DNA of 64,000 nucleotides from Lewinellaceae bacterium (GCA_020636095.1 JACJYN010000012.1:1-64000), one strand, 5' to 3'. Shown: positions 1 to 7,620, numbered from the stretch's first letter. Numbers and translations: made by a program. The notes: generated by a model not told the origin, from the sequence alone.

Positions 1-351
1 TTGTTGAACACCCGGAACAAGGAAAACCAGCTTTTGGAAAAGTGCCTTGAGCTGCAGCAGCGGGTGGTGATTGACAATACCAACCCCACCGTTGAAGACA
101 GGAGGAAGTACATTGAAAAATTCCGGCAAAACAAATACCAGGTCGTAGGGTATTACTTTCAATCTAAGCTAGAGGACGCCCTGGAACGAAACCAAAACAG
201 GGCCGGAAAACAAAAAGTCCCGGAAAAGGGCATCCGTTCTACTTACAGCAAACTGGAACTTCCCAGCCGGGAAGAAGGTTTTGACGAATTGTACTACGTC
301 GAGATCCAAGATGGACAATTTATCATAAACGAATGGCAGGATGAAATTTGA
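1..351 (+). CDS. C-terminal part of a P-loop polynucleotide kinase-like protein (5' truncated by window)
   Basis: The reading frame is open to the window edge, so the true start lies upstream; the TTG at base 1 is not a credible start. The 116 visible residues match the tail of zeta/T4-Pnkp-like P-loop kinases: a stretch reading VVIDNTNPT (about residues 22-30) followed by an arginine-rich lid-like segment and the strand 'YQVVGYYF'. In that family the Asn-Thr-Asn element follows the Walker B region, and the lid arginines contact phosphate. The Walker A motif must lie outside the window. The gene overlaps the Thg1-family gene by 11 bases, so the two are almost certainly co-transcribed. A kinase paired with a 3'-5' nucleotide-adding enzyme suggests RNA end repair. 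The kinase family is supported by motif; the RNA substrate is inference. Confidence 0.6.
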   Translation: MLNTRNKENQLLEKCLELQQRVVIDNTNPTVEDRRKYIEKFRQNKYQVVGYYFQSKLEDALERNQNRAGKQKVPEKGIRSTYSKLELPSREEGFDELYYVEIQDGQFIINEWQDEI

Positions 352-1108
352 CGAACTGGACAAGCGAATGCGGGTTTACGAAACCGCACACGATCACTGT
401 GTGCTGCCCGGTATCTACATGGTGGCAAGGATAGATGGCCGGAACTTCACCCGGCTAACCAAGGAAGTCCACCAATTCGAAGCTCCGTTTGACACCAAGT
501 TCCGGGACTACATGGTGGAAACCACCCGGCACCTGATGAATTGCGGCTTTAAGGTGATCTACGGCTACACGGAAAGTGATGAGATATCTCTGCTGTTTTC
601 GTTAACGGAGCAAGCTTTCGGCCGCAAAACCAGGAAATACAACTCCATCCTGGCGGGAGAAGCGAGCGCCAAATTTTCCATCCTGCTCCAGGATATGGCC
701 GTTTTTGATTGCAGGATTTCTCAACTGCCCACCAAGAAAGATGTCGTCGATTATTTCCGGTGGAGGAATGAGGATGCTTTCCGGAATGCGCTAAATGCAC
801 ACTGCTACTGGGTACTGAGAAAGGATGGCGCCACTGCTAAAAAGGCAACGAAAGCGCTGGAAGGGATGTCTGTCCCGGACAAGAACGAGCTGCTTTTCCA
901 ATACGGTATCAATTTCAACGGCCTGCCCAACTGGCAAAAGAGAGGAGTTGGCCTCTACTGGGTGAGCTATGAGAAGGAAGGAGTTAACCCACAAACCGGG
1001 GAAAAGACGAGGGCGATCAGAAGAAATATTTTCATTGACCTGGGCCTGCCGATGAAGGAGGAGTACAGTGCTTTTATTGAGGGAATCATGGAAGAAGAGC
1101 GTTCATGA
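341..1108 (+). CDS. thg1: Thg1-family tRNA(His) guanylyltransferase-like protein (3'-5' polymerase)
   Basis: This 255-residue protein has the signature elements of Thg1 and Thg1-like proteins. They are a metal-binding DGRNF motif near residue 31, a second catalytic motif YTESDEIS near residue 76, a conserved NSILAGEASAKF-type stretch around residue 101, and an HCYW-like motif near residue 154. Family members add nucleotides in the 3'-5' direction to RNA 5' ends; bacterial Thg1-like proteins repair 5'-truncated tRNAs. The ATG at 341 lies inside the end of the upstream kinase-like gene (11-base overlap), which indicates translational coupling. Length fits the family. A tRNA-repair pair at a defence-island border would make sense against anticodon nucleases or phage-induced tRNA cleavage; that role is inferred. 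Confidence 0.88.
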   Translation: MKFDELDKRMRVYETAHDHCVLPGIYMVARIDGRNFTRLTKEVHQFEAPFDTKFRDYMVETTRHLMNCGFKVIYGYTESDEISLLFSLTEQAFGRKTRKYNSILAGEASAKFSILLQDMAVFDCRISQLPTKKDVVDYFRWRNEDAFRNALNAHCYWVLRKDGATAKKATKALEGMSVPDKNELLFQYGINFNGLPNWQKRGVGLYWVSYEKEGVNPQTGEKTRAIRRNIFIDLGLPMKEEYSAFIEGIMEEERS

Positions 1109-1579
1109 AAGCATAGGGGGGTAAATCCGTTGATCCATCCTACGATTGCAGCCTGACTATCTATTGGTCCATTACCCCAGAAGGCCACCTTGAGGGCGCA
1201 TTAGCTGCTCTGTCGGCAGAACTACCCTTACTGCAACTCCCCGACAGACAATTCGCTGCACGAAGTCCTTGTGAATTTGAATGGGAACGGCAGCCCTGCC
1301 CACAAACGGGAAGTGCAAGCCTACTGGTCGGCCCCTTATCAGGGCGGGCCTTCCTGGTATGTCCGCTTGCAGCTATAGCCAGAGTACCATGCTCAATGGC
1401 AAGCCGGGCCGCTGTCCGATTTCCTGAACCAGCACGCGCCTATAAGGGAAGGGCAACCCGGGCTGCGATCCATCCTGCTCACCTATCAGGCTTTCCGGCA
1501 GGATGCTCATCCTGACAACGGATTGTTCCATTACCTGTCTGACGAGGGCCGGTTGGTGGTCAACGTGCCGCTGCCCTTA

Positions 1580-1742
1580 GTACTCTGTAAAATAAATATC
1601 TTCTGTTTCTGAACGTGTCTTTCCGCCCCACCCGTCGTCTCGTCCTCGCCTTGATAGCTAAGGCTATCAGGCTCCGGGCGTTCCTAGGTTGGAACGAAAA
1701 TACATCGTTCATAAACGAGAATTTACTTAATTTACAGAGTAC
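1580..1742. repeat. MITE-like element A with 12-base terminal inverted repeats
   Basis: The left end GTACTCTGTAAA (1580-1591) is the exact reverse complement of the right end TTTACAGAGTAC (1731-1742). TTA flanks both sides (1577-1579 and 1743-1745), consistent with a 3-base target duplication. The element is 163 bases long and has no coding capacity. It sits inside the pseudogene copy at 1150-2278 and abuts element B. Confidence 0.75.
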
Positions 1743-1745
1743 TTA

Positions 1746-1936
1746 GGGCCCGGAGAAGAATAACTTCCCCATTTGATACGGCTGTTTTTCCGCCATACTT
1801 CGTTGCTCGTCGGTCACGTAGCTCCACTATGTTCCCTCCTCGCGCCTCGTCTGTCTCCGTCGGCCATAGCCTCTGGCGACGAGCCGGCGAAAAAATAGCT
1901 CGCCTAAAATTGAGCAACTTATTTTTATCCGGCCCC
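1746..1936. repeat. MITE-like element B with imperfect terminal inverted repeats
   Basis: The left end, starting GGGCCCGGAGAAGAATAACTT, pairs imperfectly with the right end around 1915-1936 (…AAGTT-type complement ending CCGGCCCC). TTA flanks it at 1743-1745 and 1937-1939. It is 191 bases long and non-coding, and lies directly next to elements A and C, sharing a TTA with each. Confidence 0.65.
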
Positions 1937-1944
1937 TTAGATGG

Positions 1945-2100
1945 CTAGACTTTGGACGGTCCAACGGTGAAGGCGGACACGAGCGAAGCGACTGACGGAG
2001 TAAATCGGAAATCGGAAGGCGGAAAATTAGCGTCAAACGCCTATTTATTGCCGTATTCCGACTTCCGACTTCGCACTTCCGACTTACGTCCAAAGTCCAG
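1945..2100. repeat. MITE-like element C with 14-base terminal inverted repeats
   Basis: CTAGACTTTGGACG (1945-1958) pairs with CGTCCAAAGTCCAG (2087-2100) with one mismatch. TTA follows at 2101-2103; on the left, TTA at 1937-1939 is separated by GATGG. The interior carries repeated CGGAAATCGGAA-like and TTCCGACTTCCGACTT-like blocks that can pair with each other. It completes the three-element insertion in the pseudogene. Confidence 0.65.
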
Positions 2101-2265
2101 TTAGAGGATTTGTCGCGGTTGGTTCAGCCGGCATCCACCCAGCGCTATGTACTGAGCGCTATGCTGCTGTCCTTTCTCTACCTGCAGCGCGATCCGGGCA
2201 TTCCTGGGCTGGAGCTTCGGGCCTGGCGGGAAGGGCTGGAGCGGGTGTTTCGGGAAGAGGGGAGA

Positions 2266-2320
2266 GGCCAGGTTTAAGAACCTATTCAGGTGGAGTTGGG
2301 GGGAAGGTTCTCAAACCTTT
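2266..2320. repeat. Direct repeat copy 1 flanking the abiE module; internally palindromic
   Basis: This 55-base block is nearly identical to 4146-4201. Inside it AGGTTTAAGAACCT and AGGTTCTCAAACCT form a long stem with a purine-rich loop. The two copies bracket the abiE toxin-antitoxin genes, and this copy overlaps the end of the upstream pseudogene. Confidence 0.75.
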
Positions 2321-2359
2321 CTATCTGGCAATACCGTCTATGACTGCCAACACCAGCCG

Positions 2360-3122
2360 CTACCGCTTAATCTTCTGGTCGTTGGGCTCTGCTTGGTATA
2401 ACTCTAGAATATCTTTCCGGGAGAACCCCTCCAGTAGCTGTTCCAGAGCTTGCTGTATGTATCTACTCAACGCTGCTTCCTGTTTAAGGATGCTTTGCAT
2501 CTGCCTGCCCAGGACCTGAGCAAAGCTGATTTTCAAATCAAATGGTTCCACATCTAGGAGGTCTACAAAATCATCCCAAAAGATCAATTCGGAATCGATA
2601 TCCGAGAAGTTTTCCAGTAAGTACCAGAAATCATTAAGGTCCTTTGCCCGCCAATCCGGGCGTAGCGACCAGGAAGTGAGCTTCATCACACACAGGCCGG
2701 GAAGGGTGCCCCACCACTTCCTTCGTGCCGAAGACCGAAAGTTGAACCGGCGGATTGCCATCCAAATATACCTGATGGCTTTTTTCTACTCCTCCAAAGG
2801 GGATGAGGTCGAGGATCAAACCATCGGAACTATTCAACCGGTAGGGCTCTTTATCCAGGACGAAACCATGAACCTCATGCAAATACTGTTTTAAGGAATC
2901 GTATTGTTGCCACTCGGCAATGTAAATAGCCAAATCCAGGTCAAGAGTGGCTCTGCGATCCGGAAGGCGCTTATTATCTTCTAACCAAAGGTCACGGGCG
3001 AAGGCGCCGATGATGTAATAGTCGATGCCGAACTCTCGGAATCCAGCTTCCAAGGCTCCAAAAACGTCTTTAAAAATACCTTGCCTTAGGTTTTCAAAGT
3101 TGAGCCTTAATGAATTCATCAT
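2360..3122 (-). pseudogene. abiEii: Frameshifted AbiEii/AbiGii-type nucleotidyltransferase toxin
   Basis: Two overlapping minus-strand frames make one AbiEii-like protein. Frame 1 (3122 down to about 2705) contains a nucleotidyltransferase core: 'YIIGAFARDLW' near residue 37, 'TLDLDLAI' with the paired acidic residues near 60, and 'LDLIPFGG' near 103. Frame 2 (from about 2710 down to 2360) contains the family tail, including 'LPGLCVMKLTSWS' and 'RAKDLNDFWYLL'. The shift falls at a GGGG run after the residues KEVV, and the family usually has additional residues there, so a small deletion is also possible. The start overlaps the AbiEi gene by 29 bases. AbiEii toxins transfer nucleotides to tRNA acceptor ends in characterised members. 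This copy is probably inactive unless the shift is an assembly error. Confidence 0.75.
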
Positions 3123-4092
3123 ACAGTTTTTGAGCAGTTTCCAGGTTGCGTTCTTCTCCGCTGGCGATCAAGTCGGTGTAAATTAGCAAATCGGGCGCTG
3201 TGTTTTTTTGTTCATGGATCAAAGCATCGCTCCAGAATTTCTGGTATACCCATACATTCCCGTTGTCATCCGGCAGCAGGCGCAGGCTTTTCATTAGCGT
3301 CGGGATATCCTGGCTGGAATACAGGGCCCATTCCGCCGGCCGCAAATAGCCGGTGATCAGGCAGGCGGCGGGCTCGCCTCCCCAGAAGGTGTCCGGTGGC
3401 AGTTCAGCCTTCTCCCAATTCTGCTCTCGGGAGGCAAAGCGGAAGCGGCCGGCCAGCAGATCCGGCTTCAGCCTTTCCACGTAGGCGTCGATCCATTTTT
3501 TTAACAGTTTTTCCCTATCGTGCAGGCGCCATCCTGAAGAGCCAGTTTTCAGGAGAAAGCCCTGATCCTTTAACTGCTGCATGGCATTAGTGATGCTGCC
3601 GAGGGAAACATCCAGGGCCTCTGACAGCTCCCGGTAAGTGAGCTTTTGTACTTCCGGAGCCGCCAGCAAATGAAACACCACCCTGATCCCGGTTTTGGTG
3701 AACAGCCGGCGCTTCTGCTTAGCGGTATTCGGATAATTCTTTTGCCCTTCAATAAAGACGAAGTAATCCCCTGTATTCACATAAACATTTCCAGCACTGT
3801 CCAGATAGCCCATTTTCCATTCTCGGAGCTGCTCCCGGATGTTGGGGCTGATCTTTCCGGCGATGACCATCAATTGGCCGTTTTTCTGCAAGGCTTTGTG
3901 CAACTCCATCAAATGCGTTCTAACAATTGTCGATTTAAGTATCACAGGAAACTGTTTCGGCTGCCGCCCTTCTTCATAGATCTCCAATATGCCGTCTATT
4001 TGATTCTTGCTGTCTTTCCAGCGCCCTTCCAAACCGCTCAGCTCCTTTAGTTTGTGCAGGCCTTGCGTGACAAAGGCTCTTTGCATGTTCAA
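3094..4092 (-). CDS. abiEi: AbiEi-family type IV antitoxin / autorepressor
   Basis: This 332-residue protein has a winged helix-turn-helix near residues 145-195 (segment 'LTYRELSEALDVSLGSI' followed by 'AMQQLKDQGFL') and a C-terminal domain typical of AbiEi antitoxins. It overlaps the broken AbiEii gene downstream by 29 bases, the standard antitoxin-first order of this type IV system. In characterised systems AbiEi represses the operon promoter through inverted repeats. Here the upstream DNA (4093-4145) is very AT-rich and contains TTGAACA-like and TGAACAA repeats (around 4088-4141) that could serve as operator. The start at 4092 (MNMQR) could instead be the second Met, six bases downstream. 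The antitoxin is intact although its toxin is frameshifted. Confidence 0.8.
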   Translation of the reverse strand: MNMQRAFVTQGLHKLKELSGLEGRWKDSKNQIDGILEIYEEGRQPKQFPVILKSTIVRTHLMELHKALQKNGQLMVIAGKISPNIREQLREWKMGYLDSAGNVYVNTGDYFVFIEGQKNYPNTAKQKRRLFTKTGIRVVFHLLAAPEVQKLTYRELSEALDVSLGSITNAMQQLKDQGFLLKTGSSGWRLHDREKLLKKWIDAYVERLKPDLLAGRFRFASREQNWEKAELPPDTFWGGEPAACLITGYLRPAEWALYSSQDIPTLMKSLRLLPDDNGNVWVYQKFWSDALIHEQKNTAPDLLIYTDLIASGEERNLETAQKLYDEFIKAQL

Positions 4093-4145
4093 TTATTTTT
4101 TTTGAACACAAAAATATGAACAAATAAAATTAATGAACAATATTT

Positions 4146-4201
4146 GGCCCAGGTTTAAGAACCTATCCAGGTGGAGTTGGGGGGAAGGTTCTCAAACCTT
4201 T
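4146..4201. repeat. Direct repeat copy 2 flanking the abiE module
   Basis: Nearly identical to 2266-2320, in the same orientation, with the same internal stem. A further short echo (GGCCAGGTTTAAGA) follows at 4205-4218. The pair brackets abiEi-abiEii and suggests acquisition or past excision by recombination. Confidence 0.75.
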
Positions 4202-4218
4202 GCAGGCCAGGTTTAAGA

Positions 4219-4298
4219 CTGATCATAAGCGGTTTGAGAGAGGAATACCTTCATCACTTTGCTTTACGAAACTGGTTCAAAGCATCTTCAAGGGGAAC
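4219..4298. repeat. 80-base direct repeat (copy 1), shared with 7585-7664
   Basis: Identical to 7585-7664 except for about one base. It contains what is, at the other site, the end of an antitoxin gene plus the start of a ParE-type toxin gene. Here it supplies the last 14 codons and stop of the pRiA4b-like gene. Confidence 0.85.
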
Positions 4299-4610
4299 AA
4301 GGTGCTCCCAATGGTCGCCAAAGTCATACAAATAAGTGAATTCATCTCCTTTTTTCAGTTCCAGGCCCCGCAAATAAACGGTGGCCTCGTCCTCCAGGTT
4401 AGGGAATTCATAAGCATAATCATCATCCGGCATTCCGATTTCCCGGCCCTTGATGTGGAACTCATGGAGGTGGTAATTCCACCATGCCATCGCAATCTGG
4501 ATCACCTGGTGAAAGCGGTCGAACCGGTAATCGTCGGTTACCTGAATACGGCGCCAGATGAGGGGGCGGATTTCCTTTAAGGTTATTTTGAATTGGAGGA
4601 TGTTTTCCAT
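4254..4610 (-). CDS. Truncated pRiA4b ORF-3-like protein with a foreign C-terminal tail
   Basis: The first 104 residues match the plasmid pRiA4b ORF-3-like family: 'LKEIRPLIWRRIQV' (residues 11-24), 'FHQVIQIAMAWWNYHLHEF' (about 33-51) and 'FTYLYDFGDHWEH' (about 91-103). Family members are normally appreciably longer and continue past the DFGDHW motif. Here the protein instead ends in 'VPLEDALNQFRKAK', which is the exact C-terminus of the antitoxin at 7620-7850 and is encoded by the 80-base repeat. The gene therefore looks like a recombination product that lost its own 3' end. The biochemical role of the family is not established. The ATG at 4610 fits the family start. Confidence 0.7.
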   Translation of the reverse strand: MENILQFKITLKEIRPLIWRRIQVTDDYRFDRFHQVIQIAMAWWNYHLHEFHIKGREIGMPDDDYAYEFPNLEDEATVYLRGLELKKGDEFTYLYDFGDHWEHLVPLEDALNQFRKAK

Positions 4611-4666
4611 GGAGTGAAGGTGGCTTTTTTCGTAACTATTTGGATTGTACTTATGGCAGTTTTCTC

Positions 4667-4738
4667 GCCACTAAAACACTAAAACACGAAATTCGCACGA
4701 AATTTTGTGGGATTTTGTGCTCTTAGTGCTTTCGTGGC
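4667..4738. repeat. Imperfect hairpin repeat of the 'CTTAGTGC…CGTGGC' type
   Basis: GCCACTAAAACACTAA at the left pairs imperfectly with TTAGTGCTTTCGTGGC at the right. Similar sequences are widespread extragenic repeats in Bacteroidota (from memory). It lies 57 bases upstream of the pRiA4b-like gene, in a 520-base stretch without intact genes. Confidence 0.6.
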
Positions 4739-4852
4739 AAAAAAGCGCCCCACTCGACTGAATAGATTCCTTTTTTCAAAGATACAGGAACGATAGTTCA
4801 GGGTGGGAGGCGACACCCTTGTCAGGGAAGGAGTTAAAGGGAGGGCGTCACC

Positions 4853-5002
4853 TCATTGCACCGGCAACAGCCCCAAATATTCCTGTACCGTCTTCAACAA
4901 CTCCTCTTGCCCCACCACAACCGGCTCGCCGAACATCCCGCTTTTATCTACCGGCGTTACGGTATACCGGCCGTTTTCCAGGCAAAAAGGCAATGGCTTA
5001 CT
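4853..5002 (-). pseudogene. Short 3' relic of an unidentified gene
   Basis: On the minus strand a stop-bounded 49-codon frame reads like a real protein end: 'LENGRYTVTPVDKSGMFGEP' then 'EELLKTVQEYLGLLPVQ' and stop. It has no start codon and is preceded upstream by an in-frame TAA. The parent gene is not recognised. Apart from the hairpin at 4667-4738 and this relic, the 4611-5131 interval holds nothing recognisable. Confidence 0.4.
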
Positions 5003-5131
5003 TTATCCTTGCCAGTTAATCTTGTCGTTAAAAAAATGAAAAATCAAGCCTATTTTGAAATTTTATTTAACTTTAACTTGATTAGAGGGTGGTGACGCTT
5101 TTTTTTCATTAAAACCTTAGTTTTCTATAAG

Positions 5132-5680
5132 ATGTTTCCCAATTTGACACATCCCAAAGGCAGCAGAAAAGCGCCGATGGCGTCCCCTCCGGGAGGCAAA
5201 AGCTTTCTTTTCTTTATCATTATATTGGCAATAGGAGGTTTAGCAGTTGCCGTATGGCTCTTCCCGGAAAACACCCCGAATCCTCCTTTCCGGTATGATG
5301 ATGCAGGGCAACCACAACTTCAACCCGACAGGCTGAAAAAGATGGAGAAGGAACTAGACAAGCTGGACGAAGCGGAACAATATGCGCTGGTGGCGACAAC
5401 TGCTGGCTGGTACGCTTGTTTCAATTGCCCGGACACGACACACATTTATCTCTTTCCAGGGCAGATATGGAAATATGGTGTGACAGTAAATGGGCCGGAT
5501 CGATACCCAAGGTCTTTTTACAAAGAGAATAAGCTACAATATATCTCCCAATTCAAAGGCACCCTACAGGAATGCCTGCGGGAAGAAAAGCGGAAGATCT
5601 ATCACTATCCCATCCTGCCTGAGAACGTTAAACGCAAGAAACCCATTCTTCGCCCTCCTGGAAACAAAAAAGATTCGTAA
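5132..5680 (+). CDS. Hypothetical single-pass membrane protein
   Basis: 182 residues. A hydrophobic helix (about residues 25-43, 'FLFFIIILAIGGLAVAVWL') follows a basic N-terminus, so the protein is probably anchored in the inner membrane with its larger C-terminal part outside. A charged helix (residues 66-80) is followed by a compact segment with 'CFNCPDTTHIYLFPGQIWKYG', suggesting a small folded domain with two cysteines. I do not recognise the family. The gene ends 16 bases before the gene at 5697 and is probably co-transcribed with it. The start could be Met1 or Met16. Confidence 0.55.
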   Translation: MFPNLTHPKGSRKAPMASPPGGKSFLFFIIILAIGGLAVAVWLFPENTPNPPFRYDDAGQPQLQPDRLKKMEKELDKLDEAEQYALVATTAGWYACFNCPDTTHIYLFPGQIWKYGVTVNGPDRYPRSFYKENKLQYISQFKGTLQECLREEKRKIYHYPILPENVKRKKPILRPPGNKKDS

Positions 5681-5696
5681 ATTGGAAAGGAATACG

Positions 5697-6518
5697 ATGA
5701 CAAAATCCGACGGCTTTATGACCACACCGATCGCGATCACAGTAACTGACAATCTCAGCCGGCAGCAGCAACTGGATGCCGGGCGGCTGTCAGCGCTCCT
5801 CAACGCTAGTTTTCGGCCCGGGCCCCGAGTGAAAGAAGTAAACATTCACTTTCGGCCGGCCACTGTCAGGGTATCGGATCAGCTCATCTACTTCCCACAA
5901 CACCGCCGTCTCATTGTCTACTGGGGGGTGTCCTCCGAAACTTCTCTCGAAAGTGCCTTGCTGGCTCTGGCGGCAGAACTGCCTTTGCTGCAACTCCCGG
6001 ACAACCCGTTAAGTGAAGCACTTACAGGCCTGGCTGAAAACGGCCGCCCTGTGAACAAAGGGGATGTACAAGCCTATTGGTCTTCTCCCTATCAGGGAGG
6101 CCCGCACTGGTTTGTTCGGCTGCAGTTATTGCCGGAATGGTATTCACAATGGCAGGCTGCTCCGCTGGCTGTCTTCCTGAACCAACATGCGCCATTAGTG
6201 GAAGGCCACCCTGGCCTGCAAACGATCCTGCTGACCTATCAGGCTTTCCGGCGGGATGCCCATCCCGACAATGGTTTATTTCATTACCAGCCTGAGGAAG
6301 GCCGGCTGATCATCAACGTACCGCTTCCCCTCGGTGATCTGCCTCGGTTGGTGCAGCCGCCATCCACCCAGCGCTATACGCTGAGCGCTATGCTGCTGTC
6401 TTTCCTTTATCTGCAGCGCGATCCTGGCATTCCGGAGCTGGCGTTTACGGAATGGCGGGAAGGATTGGAGCGGGCGTTTCGGGAAGAGGGGTTTTGGGAG
6501 GGAGTAGGGGAGCGGTAG
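5697..6518 (+). CDS. Hypothetical protein, intact paralogue of the pseudogene at 1150-2278
   Basis: 273 residues starting at the ATG at 5697, preceded by GGAAAGGA; the frame is open further upstream, but that part overlaps the previous gene. No membrane helix or signal peptide is apparent. Distinctive stretches are 'SRQQQLDAGRLSALLN' (about 17-32), 'LPLLQLPDNPL' (about 97-107), 'DAHPDNGLFHYQPEEGRLI' (about 186-204) and 'STQRYTLSAMLLSFLYLQR' (about 223-241). I do not recognise a catalytic motif or family. It follows the membrane protein at 5132 closely, so the two may act together. A destroyed second copy 4 kb upstream shows that the locus was once duplicated. Confidence 0.55.
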   Translation: MTKSDGFMTTPIAITVTDNLSRQQQLDAGRLSALLNASFRPGPRVKEVNIHFRPATVRVSDQLIYFPQHRRLIVYWGVSSETSLESALLALAAELPLLQLPDNPLSEALTGLAENGRPVNKGDVQAYWSSPYQGGPHWFVRLQLLPEWYSQWQAAPLAVFLNQHAPLVEGHPGLQTILLTYQAFRRDAHPDNGLFHYQPEEGRLIINVPLPLGDLPRLVQPPSTQRYTLSAMLLSFLYLQRDPGIPELAFTEWREGLERAFREEGFWEGVGER

Positions 6519-6671
6519 GGAAATGAGCCATCGAGGTTGATGCTATTCCTGTTGAATAACAATGAGCCGGCAGGCAAGGTATTGCTCGGCGATCTTCATC
6601 AGTTCTTGGTTCATCATCATCCGGTAAAATCAGTTCATCATTCAGAAGCAAAATTTCATCAAATATACGGT

Positions 6672-6887
6672 ATGCCAAGGTACAACCGCATAAAGATCGT
6701 ATTAGCCGAGCAGGACAAGAGCAGCTCCTGGCTGGCGGAGCAGGTAGGGCGGAACAAGCCGGCCGTTTCCCGCTGGTGTTCCAATAGCATGCAGCCCAAT
6801 GTGGAAACCTTATTCAAGATCGCCGAAGTGCTGGAGGTGGATGTGCGGGAGTTGCTGGTGGGTACAAGGGGAGGGGAGAAGGCATGA
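6672..6887 (+). CDS. XRE-family helix-turn-helix regulator
   Basis: 71 residues from the ATG at 6672 (MPRYNRIK). The helix-turn-helix reads 'SSSWLAEQVGRNKPAVSRWCSN' followed by 'QPNVETLFKIAEVLEVDVRELL', a Cro/C1-type fold covering nearly the whole protein. Small regulators of exactly this type are common in Bacteroidota next to restriction or toxin-antitoxin genes. The longer frame beginning at 6537 has no plausible start and is not used. Target operator not identified. Confidence 0.8.
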   Translation: MPRYNRIKIVLAEQDKSSSWLAEQVGRNKPAVSRWCSNSMQPNVETLFKIAEVLEVDVRELLVGTRGGEKA

Positions 6888-6935
6888 GCGCGCTGTAGAT
6901 CGGGTTAGCCTTATCAAATTGGGGTAGCCTTACTA

Positions 6936-7268
6936 TTGATAGACGAAGCCGGACAGCAACTATCCAACCTGGGCGCCCGCATAAAAGCCATGCGCAAAGC
7001 CCGGGGGTACAGCAACTACGAACAATTTGCCTACAAGCACGAGATCAACCGCTCGCAGTACGGGCGCTATGAGAATGGGGAGGACCTGCGCTTCAGCAGC
7101 CTGCTGAAGGTGCTGAAGGCGCTGGATATTTGCGTTCGGCTGAGCGTTCGACTGAGCGTTCGACTGAGCTCACGCCGAAGTCTCACGCCGAAGTCTCACG
7201 CCGAAGCCTCACGCCGAAGCCTGGCGGAGTTTTTTAGGGAGGGGTTTGAGGAGGGGGAGAGGAGGTAG
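6936..7268 (+). CDS. XRE-family regulator with an expanded tandem-repeat tail
   Basis: Residues 8-68 form a Cro/C1-type helix-turn-helix ('LGARIKAMRKARGYSNYEQFAYKH', then 'INRSQYGRYENGEDLRFSSLLKVLKALDI'). The start is TTG at 6936, since no ATG is available in frame upstream of the domain. After residue 68 the DNA consists of three 12-base and four 13-base tandem units, encoding a low-complexity tail (CVRLSVRLSVRLS, then Ser/Arg/Thr-rich). The original ending 'LAEFFREGFEEGE' follows the repeats in frame. In close relatives the domain usually runs straight into a LxEFF ending, so the repeats look like an insertion. Because 13-base units change frame, unit number may switch the protein end. Confidence 0.65.
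   Translation: MIDEAGQQLSNLGARIKAMRKARGYSNYEQFAYKHEINRSQYGRYENGEDLRFSSLLKVLKALDICVRLSVRLSVRLSSRRSLTPKSHAEASRRSLAEFFREGFEEGERR
7132..7220. repeat. Tandem repeats: 3 x 12 bases then 4 x 13 bases inside a regulator gene
   Basis: Units GCGTTCGRCTGA occupy 7132-7167 (the first with one variant) and units CTCACGCCGAAGY occupy 7169-7220. Array boundaries are sharp. The 13-base unit is not a multiple of three. Confidence 0.85.
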
Positions 7269-7335
7269 CTTGGAGACAAGAGGGGGAGAGGCTGATGCAG
7301 CATACCACTATGCGATACCTTTCTTCCAAAAGAGC

Positions 7336-7620
7336 TTATCCTATCGGCCTCCGGTTATCCAGGAAAGTAATTATTTCCACCTCATCATTTGTTTCGTCTA
7401 CCCGATAATAGGCGGTAGTTTGAGGAGTAATTACACATTTTCGGAGACCAGGGAATTTCTCGGATGGGGGAAATGCAAAAGGCATGGTGCTGATGATCTC
7501 CATAGAGCGTTCCAGTTTGTCCAGGAAATTATTACGTACACGTTCATGCCAGTTTTCTTCAAGGTAGTCAACAATATCCTGGGCCTGATCATAAGCGGTT
7601 TGAGAGAGGAAGACCTTCAT
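7336..7620 (-). CDS. ParE/RelE-family toxin
   Basis: 94 residues from ATG at 7620 with the plasmid-stabilisation/ParE fold pattern: 'AYDQAQDIVDYLEENW' helix (about residues 9-24), 'FPGLRKCVIT' strand (about 58-67), 'TAYYRVDETNDEVEIITFLDNRR' C-terminal strands (about 70-92). The start overlaps the antitoxin stop (TGATG), so the pair is translationally coupled. ParE toxins of this family poison gyrase or, as RelE types, cleave mRNA at the ribosome; sequence alone does not decide which. The first part of the gene is included in the 80-base repeat shared with 4219-4298. Confidence 0.8.
   Translation of the reverse strand: MKVFLSQTAYDQAQDIVDYLEENWHERVRNNFLDKLERSMEIISTMPFAFPPSEKFPGLRKCVITPQTTAYYRVDETNDEVEIITFLDNRRPIG

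Larger units (their letters stand above)
1150..2278 (+). pseudogene. Degraded paralogue of the gene at 5697-6518, interrupted by three MITE-like repeats
   Basis: From about 1150 to 1579, and again from 2101 to 2278, the DNA closely matches the intact gene at 5697-6518. Shared translated stretches include 'LLTYQAF', 'HPDNGLFHY', 'STQRY' and 'LLSFLYLQRDPGIP'. The copy is dead: the start region is missing, there are frame changes before 1370, and an in-frame TAG lies at about 1375. A 521-base block (1580-2100) splits it exactly between the codons for 'VPLPL' and 'EDLSRLVQP'. Removing that block together with one TTA copy restores the match. Function of the parent family is unknown. Confidence 0.8.

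Noticed and set aside
5490..5696. Upstream extension of the gene at 5697
   Set aside because: It overlaps the preceding gene in another frame, and a better start with GGAAAGGA lies at 5697.
7132..7220. Possible CRISPR array
   Set aside because: The units are contiguous 12- and 13-base repeats with no spacers, lying within a coding sequence.
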